Below, piece after piece: positions 11,157 through 23,914 of a stretch of DNA of 64,000 nt. This DNA is from Dirofilaria immitis (lineage: Eukaryota; Nematoda; Chromadorea; Rhabditida; Onchocercidae). Under the pieces are notes generated by a model. It had not been told where the DNA came from and made no database searches. It saw only the letters and a list, made by a program, of their open reading frames with translations. The DNA lies in the NCBI GenBank assembly GCA_024305405.1, contig JAKNDB010000068.1, positions 8,727,501 through 8,791,500 on the forward strand. The letters are read 5' to 3'. Position numbers and translations under genes: made by a program. The first letter of the stretch is position 1, and the number at the start of each line of letters is the position of its first letter.

Positions 11157-14100
11157 CGGAATGGATTTCACTCGTCAAGCAAAACTTTTGTAATTAAAAT
11201 AATGAAGAATTGATTTTTTTAAATTGCTATCGTGTAAGATTATAATGTATACTTGAAACATTCTCAGAGAGCTTCAGTTAAGAAAGCAAAAACGTCTCAG
11301 AATCCAACTTTATTCATCACCTCGACTAGAAGCATATGGTATGGATAAACTTATTAAAGCTATCGGTATAATATGAAGGAAAAAGTTGAAAATATAAAAT
11401 GATTAACTGGACAATGGTAATAATATATGCAATAACTCGAATGCTAAATAACGACTGCTTCATGAAGTACAATGATTATATTGTTCTCGAGAAAACACTT
11501 TTATTTATGAAAGTGGATTTCAACTTTCTTTGAGCAACCGTTTCTAAATTCTTGAGAAAATGTAACATTTTTCGGGGATATTCAAATTGTTTGTTCTATT
11601 AGTAACAATTAAAGTAAAATTTGAGCAAATCGAACAAAATATGTGAGAAAATTAATATATCGTCGGAACTGATTTTTTTGTAGTTTGGATTTGTCTGTCT
11701 TTCCCAAACTTCGATAGATCCAAGCAATAAATACGAGAGCGATGTGACATAATATTGCCTACTTAGAATAGAGAAGAAACAATATTTAATAAGTTAGAAA
11801 TAATTTCCCGAAAAAGTTTATGACTTTGGATCAGACAAGAGGCGCCGATCCACTTTTATTTAAATCGCAAAACAGTTCGGGAAGATGTCTATCTATTCAC
11901 CCAAATCATCGATCTAGCCACTCTCTCTATCATTCCATAATATAAAATTTGAATGTGGGATGGAGCCTTAACTCGTCATCAGATGTTTAGCCTTTAAACA
12001 CTAATATATATATCGATACAAATGACTTGCAGAGTAAAAGATGAAAAAAAATACGATATATTTCCAGTCTTTAAAACTTAATGTCAGAAGGTATTGGAAT
12101 TGATTTTGAACAATCTTTGCTAATTCTATTTTTACTTGCTTAACTCGAAATATAAAATAAAATTGTTATTCAATTATTATTAAAGACGGCAAAAAAATTC
12201 GAGTTTCTTTGCTTCAAACTTCGAGAATAGAATTTCTCGAAAAATATTATTGCTTATTGGAAAATGCTGATCCGTTATATTAATTACTACGATTGAAGAT
12301 TCACTTAACAATTTCATGCCAGATTTTTTACAATAGTAAACGGAAAATATCGTTTTTTTCTTTTTAATTGATTGGTAAATTTAGAGATATTTTAAATGAA
12401 TGAGAAACAGATTTCATTGGTTTTATATATTTTTGAATATACGAATTTCAGAATAACAGAACAGAAAGAGAAATGATCAGGAAAACAGGACAACCTTCGG
12501 ATGAATAAGGTCAGTTTGTGAATCGTCGAACAACATAAAAGAGCAAAATTCTTTATGCTACATTTCCTTTGGCTTTGGTTGTGTGAGCGATAACTAAAGT
12601 CGAGAGGAAATTGGAAGTGAGGGAGTGTTGATCGAAGAACGAATATTTAAAACCTTATTTCAATAGGCGTAATGAATGAGGCATAACGGAAGCATATAGA
12701 TATGAAGAACATCTTAGGAGTAACAGATTGGTAGAAGCAACTCTGGCCTGACATATGGCAGGGATCAATCACAAAAGATGAGCCAACGGTTAATAGATGT
12801 TATTGTTATTAGTGTTCTCGAAGAAACAAGTATCCATCGTCCAAGGTAGACTGATCTAGTAATGCTATTGCACGACCAATAATGAATGAAATAGGTAATA
12901 ATAATATATCAAAAATTGGTGACGTGTAAATGATAAAAGTGGAGAGGAAAGATTATTTAAAATTTCGTTAATTCATAGGATTAGAAGGCGACACTTATTA
13001 TGAATTCAGAATTTCTTTGTATTTCATCATCATTTACGATGATCATCTTTGAATTAAGAAAAAGCAAAACTGTGGAAATTATAAATCTATTTGAAACGAA
13101 TTAATGAAATATTATGCTGCCTTTCACTGCTTTCTCTCTGGAAATAAACTGTTACTAATTATGAAAAGTAACATTTTGCTAACAAATCCAATTCTGCATC
13201 AGAGATCAGTTTTTATTGATTAGATTTGAACAGATGAATGCTGACGACAGATTGTGTATTTTACATGATAGATATAAAAGAAAAAGTTTAAATTAATTCT
13301 TTAATTTATTCATGAAAATTAATTGTCCTTCCTGAATATAATTTTCTCCTTTTAAATGTTTTCAGTTTGTCTAAATCCAATTATTTTCTTTTTTACAGAA
13401 AATCTGATTAATTCCTAGATTAAAAATGAAAAAGATTTCAGTTTGAATATTCAGACAATATAACACGAACGGTTGATAACAACTATTCATGCTACTTTTT
13501 ATGGATGATATCATAGTCTACATCTGATATCAATAGTTTTATTTTCCAATAGTATTATATCACTTTTCACATATCTTTTTTCCCTCACTTGTTTCATCTC
13601 CCTCATTTTAATGACCTATTGAATTATTTCATTCCTCTTAAAAACAAAATTGAATAGAAATTAAATAAATACTAAAATCTTCAAATGCTTTATTTATCAC
13701 TTTTGTCTGCATTATCTATCATTCTCTACCATTTGTTCTAATGTAAATTCCTCCTATTCAGATTTGTTCATTGAAATTGTTTGAATTAAAATTAGCATTT
13801 AACAAGCCCAAAGAATGTAGAAACATATGCATATTTCAAATAACTGATCCTTCCCAACAATGGTCACCTTTTCGTTAGATTATAAAATGAGTAAAATGTG
13901 ATGATATTTACGAATCGATATAATAATAGCATTCATCCAAATTTATCTCTTCCATATATATATATATATATCGAATAATAAATGAGAGGAAAGCTCAAAA
14001 AATTTCCACTGCTAATAAAAAGTAAAAATTTCTCCTATTAATAGTAATCGGCAAGGAAATAACCAATAGATTTTGAACTAACTTATAAAAGTAGTAGAGA

Positions 14101-14934
14101 ATCAATAAATGCTATGTAAAACGATTTTGGCAGCATCTCCAATTCATATAAAAATCCGAACTTGAAGTTTAGATATCTAACATAATTATTCATTTAATTT
14201 TTTTTGAAACGGGTTTTTCAAAGAAAAGACAACTACTCCAAGAGAAATAATAGTTTTGAAATTGGAATCTTTAGAAAACTAGAAGAATACATGTACGCCT
14301 CCAAATTAGATTTTAATTTTATAGATTCGATGGATGAACAACATTTAGACATGCATTGATTCATCATCATTAATAAAATATATTAAGAATTATCACTTTG
14401 ACGTTTCATAATTCTATACTTCAAAAAAAAAATCGATGGTAATATGTATAATCGAATAACCCGGAAAAAGTTCTTTGCTCCATTACTTGAGCGAAAAAAA
14501 TCAAATCTACAATGCTATTTCGTGTAACCAAAAATATGATATCCCATCACTGTCCTTTTTTATTTCATTAAGATGAAACAATGTAAAAAAATAAAGCATA
14601 TTTAAAAATAGTGTACAAGAAAGCATAATAGAACAAACATTAACATTATAATAATTTATGAAAAACAACCGGACATCTAATTTTTGCAAAGTGAGATTTA
14701 TTGATCTTGCATAAAGGACATAATAAGCTAACTACTTATCAGTCTTGCATAGAGGACACGAAGAGCTAATTGTTTAATGTGATCCATTTTCATCCATTGG
14801 AAGGCAAATCGAAATCCCAATATTCTTAGAACAGTTCGAACAATCAGAAAAGATAGAGGAAATTTACGGTTATATTGAATAAATTAAAACTTCTATGAAT
14901 TAGAATATTGCTAATTATATATTCAGATTTAAAA
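11157..14934. other. Non-coding stretch between RhoGEF start and receptor gene end
   Basis: 3.8 kb of AT-rich sequence with no open frame I can tie to a gene. It holds the 5' flank of the RhoGEF gene and the 3' flank of the LRR-Ig gene, plus a short (TA)n run near 13956-13971. A 60-codon frame at 14507-14689 is low-complexity and hydrophobic and looks like chance. Confidence 0.6.
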
Positions 14935-17900
14935 TTAAGACAATCGGGATAAAATAGAATCATTAGACTTATCAAGGTAAATGCTGCCATCATTATGCAA
15001 AGATTCACTTTCGTCTCTAAGGTTCAGAGCCCTTCTATCTTTTTTGCTTTCCATATTTGGTATCGAATATCGCTGACAAGAAGCTCTTATATCCAACGTA
15101 TCTGATTCTCCTTTACTCTACAATAAAATTTTCTTTTTTTAAAATTCTTTTTATAATTGTGATATCTCATTCACTTCAAATATGATATCCCACGGCAAAA
15201 AAATAAATCAGAGGAACGTTTAAACCCAGTACGCTCATTCACAAACATTATTTTATTCGTTTTTAAAATCTTAATCAATTCGCTAACAGTTGATATTAAA
15301 TAAACCTGAAGTTGTTTCGAAGAGCAAGGTGCATCAAAATCAACATTATTTGCATTCAACGTAGATAGTTTTTGATCACAATATTCGTGGATTAATTCGG
15401 ACAGTAAAATTTTCAGTACATCATCGTCGTGCAATATATATTCAGGAAGAGAATGAAACGATCCGATTCGTCGATGAGTCTGGATGTTCAATTCACGCAC
15501 TGAATCCGTCAGGATAACTTCTGGATGCTATAAAAATAGAAACAGAAAGCAATAAAGTAAATATTTACTGTTCATAAGTTCAATCCGTTGACTGCAATTC
15601 TCAAAAGCAAAAAAATAACGTCAAACGAAATAATCTTCGCTATTTATAAACGAAATTTCAGTTTAAGCCAAAGCGTATCGAGCAACGAACTGAATCAAAA
15701 TTTAACATCACCCAGAAATTTAAGCGAAAACAAAAACAAAGTCTCATGTTGTCTCTTCTTGTTTGCATGGATTGAAAAAAATGTGAAATAGAAAACGGTT
15801 TATAAAGAGACTAAACATAGTTTAGCAAGCAATGTTTTTGTATAAATGCAGAAAAATTTTTAAACCTTAATAAAATTTACCGGTTTCATAAACACTTGAG
15901 AAGGATTATCAGCAAATTTCGCCACAAGCTTATTCAAATATCGCTGTTTTACTTTGTATTTGCGCATTAAATTCAAACGTTGATGCAAAGAAAACATTCT
16001 GAGACGATTAACTTGGCGCTCGTAAGCCTCCCAAAGCTGTTCAACTCGTTTCGAACCGTAATCTCGCAATTTGCATATCTGTAAATGAAGAATTTATTGC
16101 AAGAAACCATTTTAAGTCAAAATCTAAGATACGTCACAACACAACATATCCTTCAATTGAGAGGATATCTCTCTCTTTTTGTCCCATTACTTTGCTTCTA
16201 TCATAGATTACCGGCGTTTTCAAATTCAATTCTATCAATTCCAACAATAATAAGTCTTGGATAACTTCCATACAATTAAAGGGAAATTCAAACTATCGAT
16301 TGTATTAAATGATTTCTTCGACGGAATTTGTGTACTGTAGTTGCAGAGAATAAAATCCCTCATAACTTTTCGTTATACAAAAAATCTTCATCCAAGCTTC
16401 AAAACAACAAATTTTCATCCAAGCTTCCAATCTCAACATTAAAATAAATCTTTCACGGGAAGTTAGTTCTTATTAATTATTCGATATTATTTCTAATAAT
16501 TGAACAAAATAAGACAAATTCATATCCCTTAAAAGAAAAACAAAGTAAATTTAATCTTACCTGTTGATTGTAATTGTCGCGTATATTTTCTAAGTGCTGA
16601 TTCATGCTTTCCATTTGTGCTGCTCGATAGTCACGAAATCTTTCTGACTGTGACGTATAAGATGAGCATAGCTGATCAACCTAATATAAAGAATAAATGA
16701 TTTTCTCTCTTGACAATCAGATACCGTCTTATGAAATTTCTCCATAAATTGAATATATCAAACGATTGAGATGAAAAATTCCAAAGTCAAATGAACTTGT
16801 CCCGAATTATTGGCTTATGACGTCAGATTAAGATAATTCAAAAACCGATTAAAAAAATGGAAATTTTAATATCCTTTGCAAATTTATCAAATTTCTTCTT
16901 TATCCGTCACGTAATTACCTGTTGGTGATAATTGTCTCGTATTTGTTCCAGTTTCTTATGATATGTTTCAGAAAGCGTAGTCATTTGTCGCTGTCGATAT
17001 CTTTCTACAGCCGCGACCATTTCACGAACATGTGAATTTCGTTCTGTAATTAATTGATAATATATAACGCAAACAATAGAATGGAATGCCTGTGCCCTAT
17101 TATTTTTAGGATGCGGCAGCAGTAATAATTCTTTTAAAATTGGGAAGCGAACAGAAATACTTTGCTTACCAATTCTTTTGATCCACCATAAACCAAACTG
17201 TCGACAAGCGATCCAAAGCAAATTGAAGACGAAAGTAATACCACAAGTAATAACTGCAGTTAAGATACTGCCCCAAAACACCGACTTTGCCATTTCCAAA
17301 TGGAACCAACTTGAATAATCCAGTCGGAAATGTATTATTTGTGAAGCATTTCCTATAAAATTGACACCTGGAACTGAAATCTTGAATACACTCATTTCCT
17401 ACCAAATATTTTGAATACAAAAGATAAGAATGATATATAAGTATCTTTTTTTTTCATTTAGCATTTTTTAATCCTAGAAATGTAAATATATATCAAAAGA
17501 CTTTTTCTTTATACTAGTGGAAGACCGAATATTTTATAAAGAAAATATTTCGAATTTGTTCAAGTCAATAAAGTAAGAAGGAGGATTTTTACTGGAAGAC
17601 ATTTTATGTGTAGAAAATTTACCTTTGAATTCGACACCGCACATTTGTATCGTTCGACCAACTCTTTCCTAGCATTATTGATAATAAGAAGTCCACCGGG
17701 AATAATTTCATAACTACCATTTCGGGTCCAGTTCATTTTAATAATTCGATTTTCTACATCATAATTTCCAATCAGTATTTTAGGTTTAACCAGCCACCAT
17801 TCAATGAGCAATGGCAACTCCCCATATTTATCACATGGCAAAATGGCTACTTCTGCATAAGGAACTCTTAAAATATATTTGGCATTTCGCTCAACTCGTT

Positions 17901-20900
17901 TCGAAATACCTGAAACATATATATTTTTCATAAAAATCCAAAAAATAGAAAAAATTCGAAACTGAAAGTAGTTTTTAAGAACAAGGAATATAGCAAATTC
18001 TTCTAATCTTTCCTATATAATATTTTGGTATTCTCTTTCGGTGAACCTGCAATACATGATAACCAACTTTAAAAATGCGTATCGTTAGAGTGTTTCAGCG
18101 CATTATTTGCTAAAAAAAAATTCAGAGGCAGATAAAAAATTATGGAAATAAACCAATTATTTGAACAGTATCATATGAATTTCGTTTTGAACTCAAAATT
18201 AACATCTCGATTTGAAATTTCATCATTACCCATAATAACAAACAACCTATAGAGCAATTATTAGAAAAATCATTTGCACAATTCATCTGTGGTCGTAGTT
18301 TAAAAGGTAGCGGTTTTATCCACTTGTTGAGACAATTATCACAACTCCAATTATTTGGCATCATTTCAATAAAATGAAGATTTTTTGCTCTGAAAGATAA
18401 TAAAAACTAGATGATAAGACATTTCTATGAAATTCTGCAGCATAGTTTGATCAGAATATTTTGCAGTAATTTGATTCGAATGAAAATAAGAAGTAATTCA
18501 CAAAGCAATTTACTATATCAAATAATATAAGTAACTCAATCAAGAACGGTGACGTCAAGCGTAAAAGACAAAATTTAATATCAACCTTATGAAGAAATCT
18601 TGTGGCAAATATCTCATTGCTGTATTTGCTAAGCGGAAATCTCTTATTCTGGTAGGTAGCATACCAACAATGCTATGTAATCGAAGATTGTTGCTTAAGT
18701 CCAGCTGCAATCATGCCCAAAGAATGTTGTATAAAATAGATTTAAATAATACAAAAAATCTATTTGAATAAGTAAAGTTTGAAATCATTACGATTCCACA
18801 AAAACAAGGAATATATATATAAATATAAATGTAAATATAAATACAATTCAAAAAAATTAATGAGATTGTTCACGTTGACTAACTGGAAAAAGAATTTATT
18901 TGCAAATTATTTGTAAAATCAAAGAGTAGAAAACCATGAAAGAAAAGTCCAGAAAAAAATTTTTAGATGAAAAACAAGATACTTGTGATCCTTTTCACAA
19001 AACTGCAAAATAAATATTGTTTTTAAACAAAATAGAGACCCAAGAAGTTATCCCTTCCGAACGGCAAAACAATATTCAAAATATTGTTTGCATAAATAGA
19101 TACCAGATAGTTAATAACATTATTAGCGGATACGTAACATGCATATTAAAAAATGCAGGATTAACTCAAAATCTAGTAAAAATTAATAAAATCATTTAAT
19201 TTTGATAAAATTTAATAAATGAAATAAAATGAAAATACTATTTCTATTTGTTGACTAATAAAACATCTAGTAAAATAGAAATAAACAAACCTTCTGAAGC
19301 AAAGGTATGTTAAGTGAATCGAAATCGATAAAAGTTAATCTATTGGACTGTAGTGATAAATGCCGTAAATTTGATGAAATAGATAATGGCAAAACTGTTA
19401 ATCCACAATTATCCATATTCAAAACAGATAATTGAGGAATTAGGGAAAGTGAAGGAAATTGTTCCATTAAAGGATTATTCGATAAATTTAAGTCTTCTAG
19501 AGAAAATGGCCATTCACCATGAATTCGCGTTAATCTATTTGAAGATAGATCCAGCAGTGTTGCATTTGGCACCACGAACAATTGTGAAACCTAAAAACTG
19601 AAAGATCATTCGATATCCAAAGCTGTATTCCAAGTTCCGTGTATCTGAGACTAAAATGAGATTAAATTCGAAAGAAGATTGTTTTTACAACACGCAACTT
19701 GGAATATTATTCAAAGCTGTAGAACTGACATAACAGTGAGTGTAGAGAGAAGAGACACATAAGATACAAGGACTAAAAGATAAAACTAAGAAATATAAAT
19801 GAGGTCGGATGGTCCATGAATTATGCTGAAATGAAACTCAAATTATAGAAAGTAAGATGGGATTATTTTTCTCATTAATATCGATTTGATGCTAACATGA
19901 GTGTGCCGCTAATTTTGAAAATTTGAAATCTATCGCCATCTTTCTACGTTTAATATTGACTAAATAATAAATCAAACATTGAAAAATTATATATTAGAAA
20001 CATAGTTAGGATGGAAATTGGGAAAAACAAATTAAGTACAACTGGCAACAACTCACCTGATTAGATGATAAATTGAGATATTGCAGTTTGTTGATTACAC
20101 AATGACGAGTATGAGATAACTTGGAGAACAAATTATAAGATAAATCAACTATTTGTAATGACGATAACTGATTTAAGGTTTCACAGATTTCATTCCAGTC
20201 CCATAGATAATTGCGACTGAGATTCAGCACATGCAAATTTTGAAACGAATCCGAAGGAGATACAAAAAGTTGTTGTACATTACAATCCTGGATTACAACT
20301 CTGCGCAGTGACGTTAAATTTGCAAATATGTACAGATTGAGATGCTTCTACAAAAAGTAATCAAATGGTTAAATCGTCTGCTTAATTATATCAAATTAAC
20401 TTATTTTCAATGAAACAATTTTAATATTGATCCTACTATCATCTATACTGTCGCTACTACTGACTGGCAACTTTAAAATTTCAACGAAAATTCCGAAACC
20501 CATAATCACATGAACCTGAAGCCGGTCGTAATTGCGATATTTTATAAATCAATAAATTTCAATTGTAATCTAAATTAAATGAGGAAATAAACAACCTGAA
20601 AGCATTTAGTGAACGAAATGCTGTGAACATCAGGTGCTAACTTGAGAACATGCTTGTCAAATTTAGCAGGTTCGACACCAATACATGTAATGGTATTGTT
20701 TTCACAAATACATCCGTATTTTCGACATGGATTATCACTTAATAATGTTGCGTTAACGACCAAGAAATTAGCTGAGAATATTATAAATCTCGTGGCCAAA
20801 TTCAGAATAGACGATTTTTTCCAATAAATCCTGCAATGCAGAACGAACATAATCGACAAATTCTTGATTGACATTTCAGATTGTTGATAAATTTCTGAAA

Positions 20901-20979
20901 CTACCGGCAAAAAAACTATAGAAACTGCAATTCTGCGAAGTTTGTAAAAACGAATAGCAAAATTATCACTCAGAAACAT
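14935..20979 (-). CDS. LRR-Ig single-pass transmembrane receptor with cytoplasmic coiled coil (IGLR-like)
   Basis: Eleven exons with fully consistent phases: 20979-20596, 20347-20057, 19590-19291, 18704-18586, 18389-18247, 17909-17623, 17398-16919, 16680-16561, 16078-15881, 15527-15306, 15117-14935; about 908 residues. The N-terminus has a hydrophobic leader and a Cys cap (CRKYGCICENNTITC). Leucine-rich repeats follow (LHVLNLSRNYL, LQIVDLSYNLF, LQYLNLSSNQ, ATLLDLSSNRL, LEDLNLSNNPL, LRHLSLQSNRL), then an LRRCT cap (NWSCDNCLNKW). Next is one Ig domain with Cys residues in VAILPCDKY and ERYKCAVSNS. A transmembrane helix (ILTAVITCGITFVFNLLWIA) precedes a basic, coiled-coil cytoplasmic region. Domain order fits the C. 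elegans IGLR family; IGLR-2 partners PAQR-2 in membrane-fluidity control, but orthology is unproven. Start choice is uncertain: Met codons at 20874 or 20850 are alternatives. Confidence 0.88.
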
Positions 20980-21831
20980 TACGTTTTATTTGTCGAGATA
21001 AGACTCTGTTTCTCTTTGGTAATAGGCTTCTGAATGCCGAAGACAGTAAGCATGTAAATTTTTCCGATGATCCGCAAACAATATAATATGCAAAATGCTG
21101 CGATATGCATTCTATTCTTTCTCGAATCTACAAAAACAGATGCAACACGACTATGCAAGTAGCTATCGTTCTAAGACGAGATAACTCCAATTGTAGTTCT
21201 TAAGATGGATAAGAACTATATATTTAGAAATGAGAAGTATGCATTGTATGGCAAAACTATACCGTGAACATCAGATATGATCAACTTCTGGTGTCGCACA
21301 GTGATGCTAGTGTATCTCGACTTCAATCTCTACTTGAAAACGGAACTGAACATCAATTTAACGTTTCATTAATTGTTGCATGTTGAATTGCGGTCATGAT
21401 TCTTATCCTGAAACGCTCAGTCTTGAATTACTTCTCATTTTCTTATGTCTGGTATTTTTCGTGTCCAGCATTTCTGTCTTTGTTGGTTACTCAGTGACGG
21501 TTTTGTCTTTCGAAAGCTGTCATTTTTCTTTAAGCACGTATTTGTATATGTACATATGTTTAAGTGTCAGTTATGATTTTAATGCCTCAATTTCTAGTGA
21601 CTTGGCAACCTGAAGTGTCAAGCTATGTCATTTCTTCTTGCTCTTCATAAGGCAGTGAGCAGAGTGACAGACGACTCTGTGAAAAATGATGGTATTAGGG
21701 TAAAGAAATTTGGACATCTGTTAGTATCAAGAAATGCGAACTAACGGAAGATACTTAACATTATCGCTGATAGTGAGGATGAGAAAAAGATTAGTTTGTG
21801 CACTTTCCAGATATTTGTTCATATGTTTCAG
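20980..21831. promoter_or_regulatory. Divergent intergenic region between receptor gene and mrps-18A
   Basis: About 850 bp separate two genes that start in opposite directions, so it should contain both promoters. No core element is convincing. A 77-codon plus-strand frame at 21380-21613 is hydrophobic and matches nothing known. A TTTCAG acceptor at 21826-21831 abuts the ATG of the right-hand gene. Confidence 0.5.
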
Positions 21832-22941
21832 ATGCTATGTATGTTAAAACCATACAACATGCTAGCAGGATGTTCTGGACAAATTTTCTGTTGGCCGAGA
21901 CAGTTTGCCACGACCTTCGCTGTTTTCAAGAAGAAAAGTAAGTAGCTATTTTATTTAATAATATCAATGTTAATCATGAATGACTATCATTTTCAAAAGA
22001 CTACTTGAAATTTCAGCTCTTTATCAGAGAATTATTAGTTTAAATTGCTAGATTCTTTGATAGACAATTTGAAATGAGTACTGTAGCAATTTCCAGTCGA
22101 TATGAAACTTGATGGAGATACAACAATTGTTGAAGTTGTGGATGTTCCTGATGTAGATAACCGCAAACTATTAGAACATAGTCCGAAACTTGCACATTGT
22201 GCACTTGTAATATTCCAGTCAAGGTAATTTCTTTATAAAAAATTTTTGCAGCATTTTAGAGGGACTCTTTATATCTTAACATTGAATTCTGAGAAGCATA
22301 CTTGCAGGTCCGTTATTCAGATGTATTAATTTTGGAACAATTTATGCGAGAAGATGGAAGCGTGCTTCCGCAAGCACTTACTGGTTTGTGCAAGAAACAG
22401 CAGCAAAGGATTGAACGTTGTGTTATGCAGGTACCTTACCTATAACGATAGTATGCTTAATGCTTAAATCCTAGATAAAAATGCTATGTTTAGTACTTTT
22501 AACCGTAATTTCCATTGGGAACGATTATTAGCGTTCGATTTGACTAAAAAAATCCATTCTTTTTATTGTATCAAACTTGCAGGCTCATTGGGCTGGCCTC
22601 TTTCCAGACAGGACGATTGCTGATTTTGATCGTTCAGGATACAAACGGTTTGCCAGGTCTTGTTTTTATTTTTATTTTTTATTTTTTTGCTTTATTGTTG
22701 CTATAAAATTGTCTATAGAAGTAGTCGGATTTAGTATATGCGATAAGATAGACATTTCAGTAAGTTATTTACCAAAACGATTTTCAAAAAATGGTCTCTA
22801 TAAAACGTAAGTCATATTATATTTTATAGATACTGGAATGATGACATAGATATATACCGAATGAAAGAAGACGTGATCCCCGGCTCATGGTATTATATCA
22901 AACGTTATAACACACGTGGAATTAGTTTGAAGAAGAATTGA
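21832..22941 (+). CDS. mrps-18A: Mitochondrial small-subunit ribosomal protein bS18 family (MRPS18A)
   Basis: Five exons: 21832-21937, 22097-22223, 22308-22430, 22583-22656, 22830-22941. The N-terminus is a basic, Arg/Phe-containing presumptive mitochondrial targeting peptide. Then come DGDTTIVEVV, a zinc-type Cys cluster (CTLCTC) and the diagnostic bS18 segment YSDVLILEQFMREDGSVLPQ, followed by ITGLC-like ALTGLCKKQQQRIERCV and AHWAGLFPDR. The protein is a structural component of the 28S mitoribosomal subunit. The Cys cluster lies in a different frame from the upstream half of exon 2: one base is missing around 22183-22188. With it, every exon phase fits, so an assembly error is more likely than a pseudogene. 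The ATG at 21832 directly follows an AG acceptor; the in-frame ATG at 21859 is an alternative start. Confidence 0.9.
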
Positions 22942-23914
22942 ACTTGATGTGTTAAAAAGTTTAGGTTCTTAAGAATTTAAATTAAGATGTGAAAAATGGT
23001 GAGGAACGTTCAAAGATTCTCAGTCTTTTTTTTTTAAATTTTCAGCAAACATAGTTTATTTTTTTTTATGGTTTAAATGGAATAGAAATATTTCAAAAAT
23101 TAGCATAAATTATTCTTAGATAATATTGTTTAACAACTGCTCTTTTAAGAATTTTTCGACGATGGAATTTTTCATTCGCTTATAGATGATTGTGATTTTT
23201 ACATTAATGACGCAACATGCTAGAATTGATAGCGAATAATACTTTAAGTATTACGAAAATCTCTATTTTTCTTTTGGAAAACTGTGTGTAATAATAGTTG
23301 CTAATTCATACCAACGAATTTGCGTGGCTTACAAGGTTTTTGTCTCGTTAACTGACAATTGATCGTTTGAGTTCTAAACCGAAAGGTCAGTTAAGATGTT
23401 TCTCTCATTTCTTTGTTTAATGCATCACTAATTTTTTTATTTGACGGCTACTATTCTTTTGCTCTTTTGTTAATAATAAGTATAAGCAATATATTTATTA
23501 TTATAAAGTTGAATTAATGAATACAAAGCACCACTAAATGTACAAGATTGTTGTCTCTCAGTAATCAATACTCTTTTTTAGGCATAAGAACATACGCTGT
23601 CTCATTAGATCTCGATCATAAATCTCTGACTTTTCAGTAATTTAAGCAGCACATCTTTAAGATAAAAATTGAGCGTTACCAGCGTTGTAATCATAAAAGG
23701 ATTTGAGTCAGTGAAATAATGCTACACAATATGTATTGCAAAACTGAATTGCAAACTTTGCATCTTATTCAGTAGAACGAATTATCTCTGATATTTCAAG
23801 ATATCTATTTGCAAAGAAATTTAGAAAATACATCACTTTTGTTTAAATTTCACAGCATTATTGTATACCGAATCACAAAATGCAAAGAGGGACCGGCTCT
23901 GACCTAATTTCATT
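22942..23914. other. Convergent intergenic stretch
   Basis: About 970 bp between the stop codons of mrps-18A (plus) and the engrailed-class gene (minus). It must hold both 3' UTRs. I see poly-T and poly-A runs but nothing else. Confidence 0.6.

Noticed and set aside
21380..21613. 77-codon hydrophobic plus-strand frame between two divergent genes
   Set aside because: T-rich composition gives Leu/Phe/Ser-rich chance frames; there is no start context or splice support.
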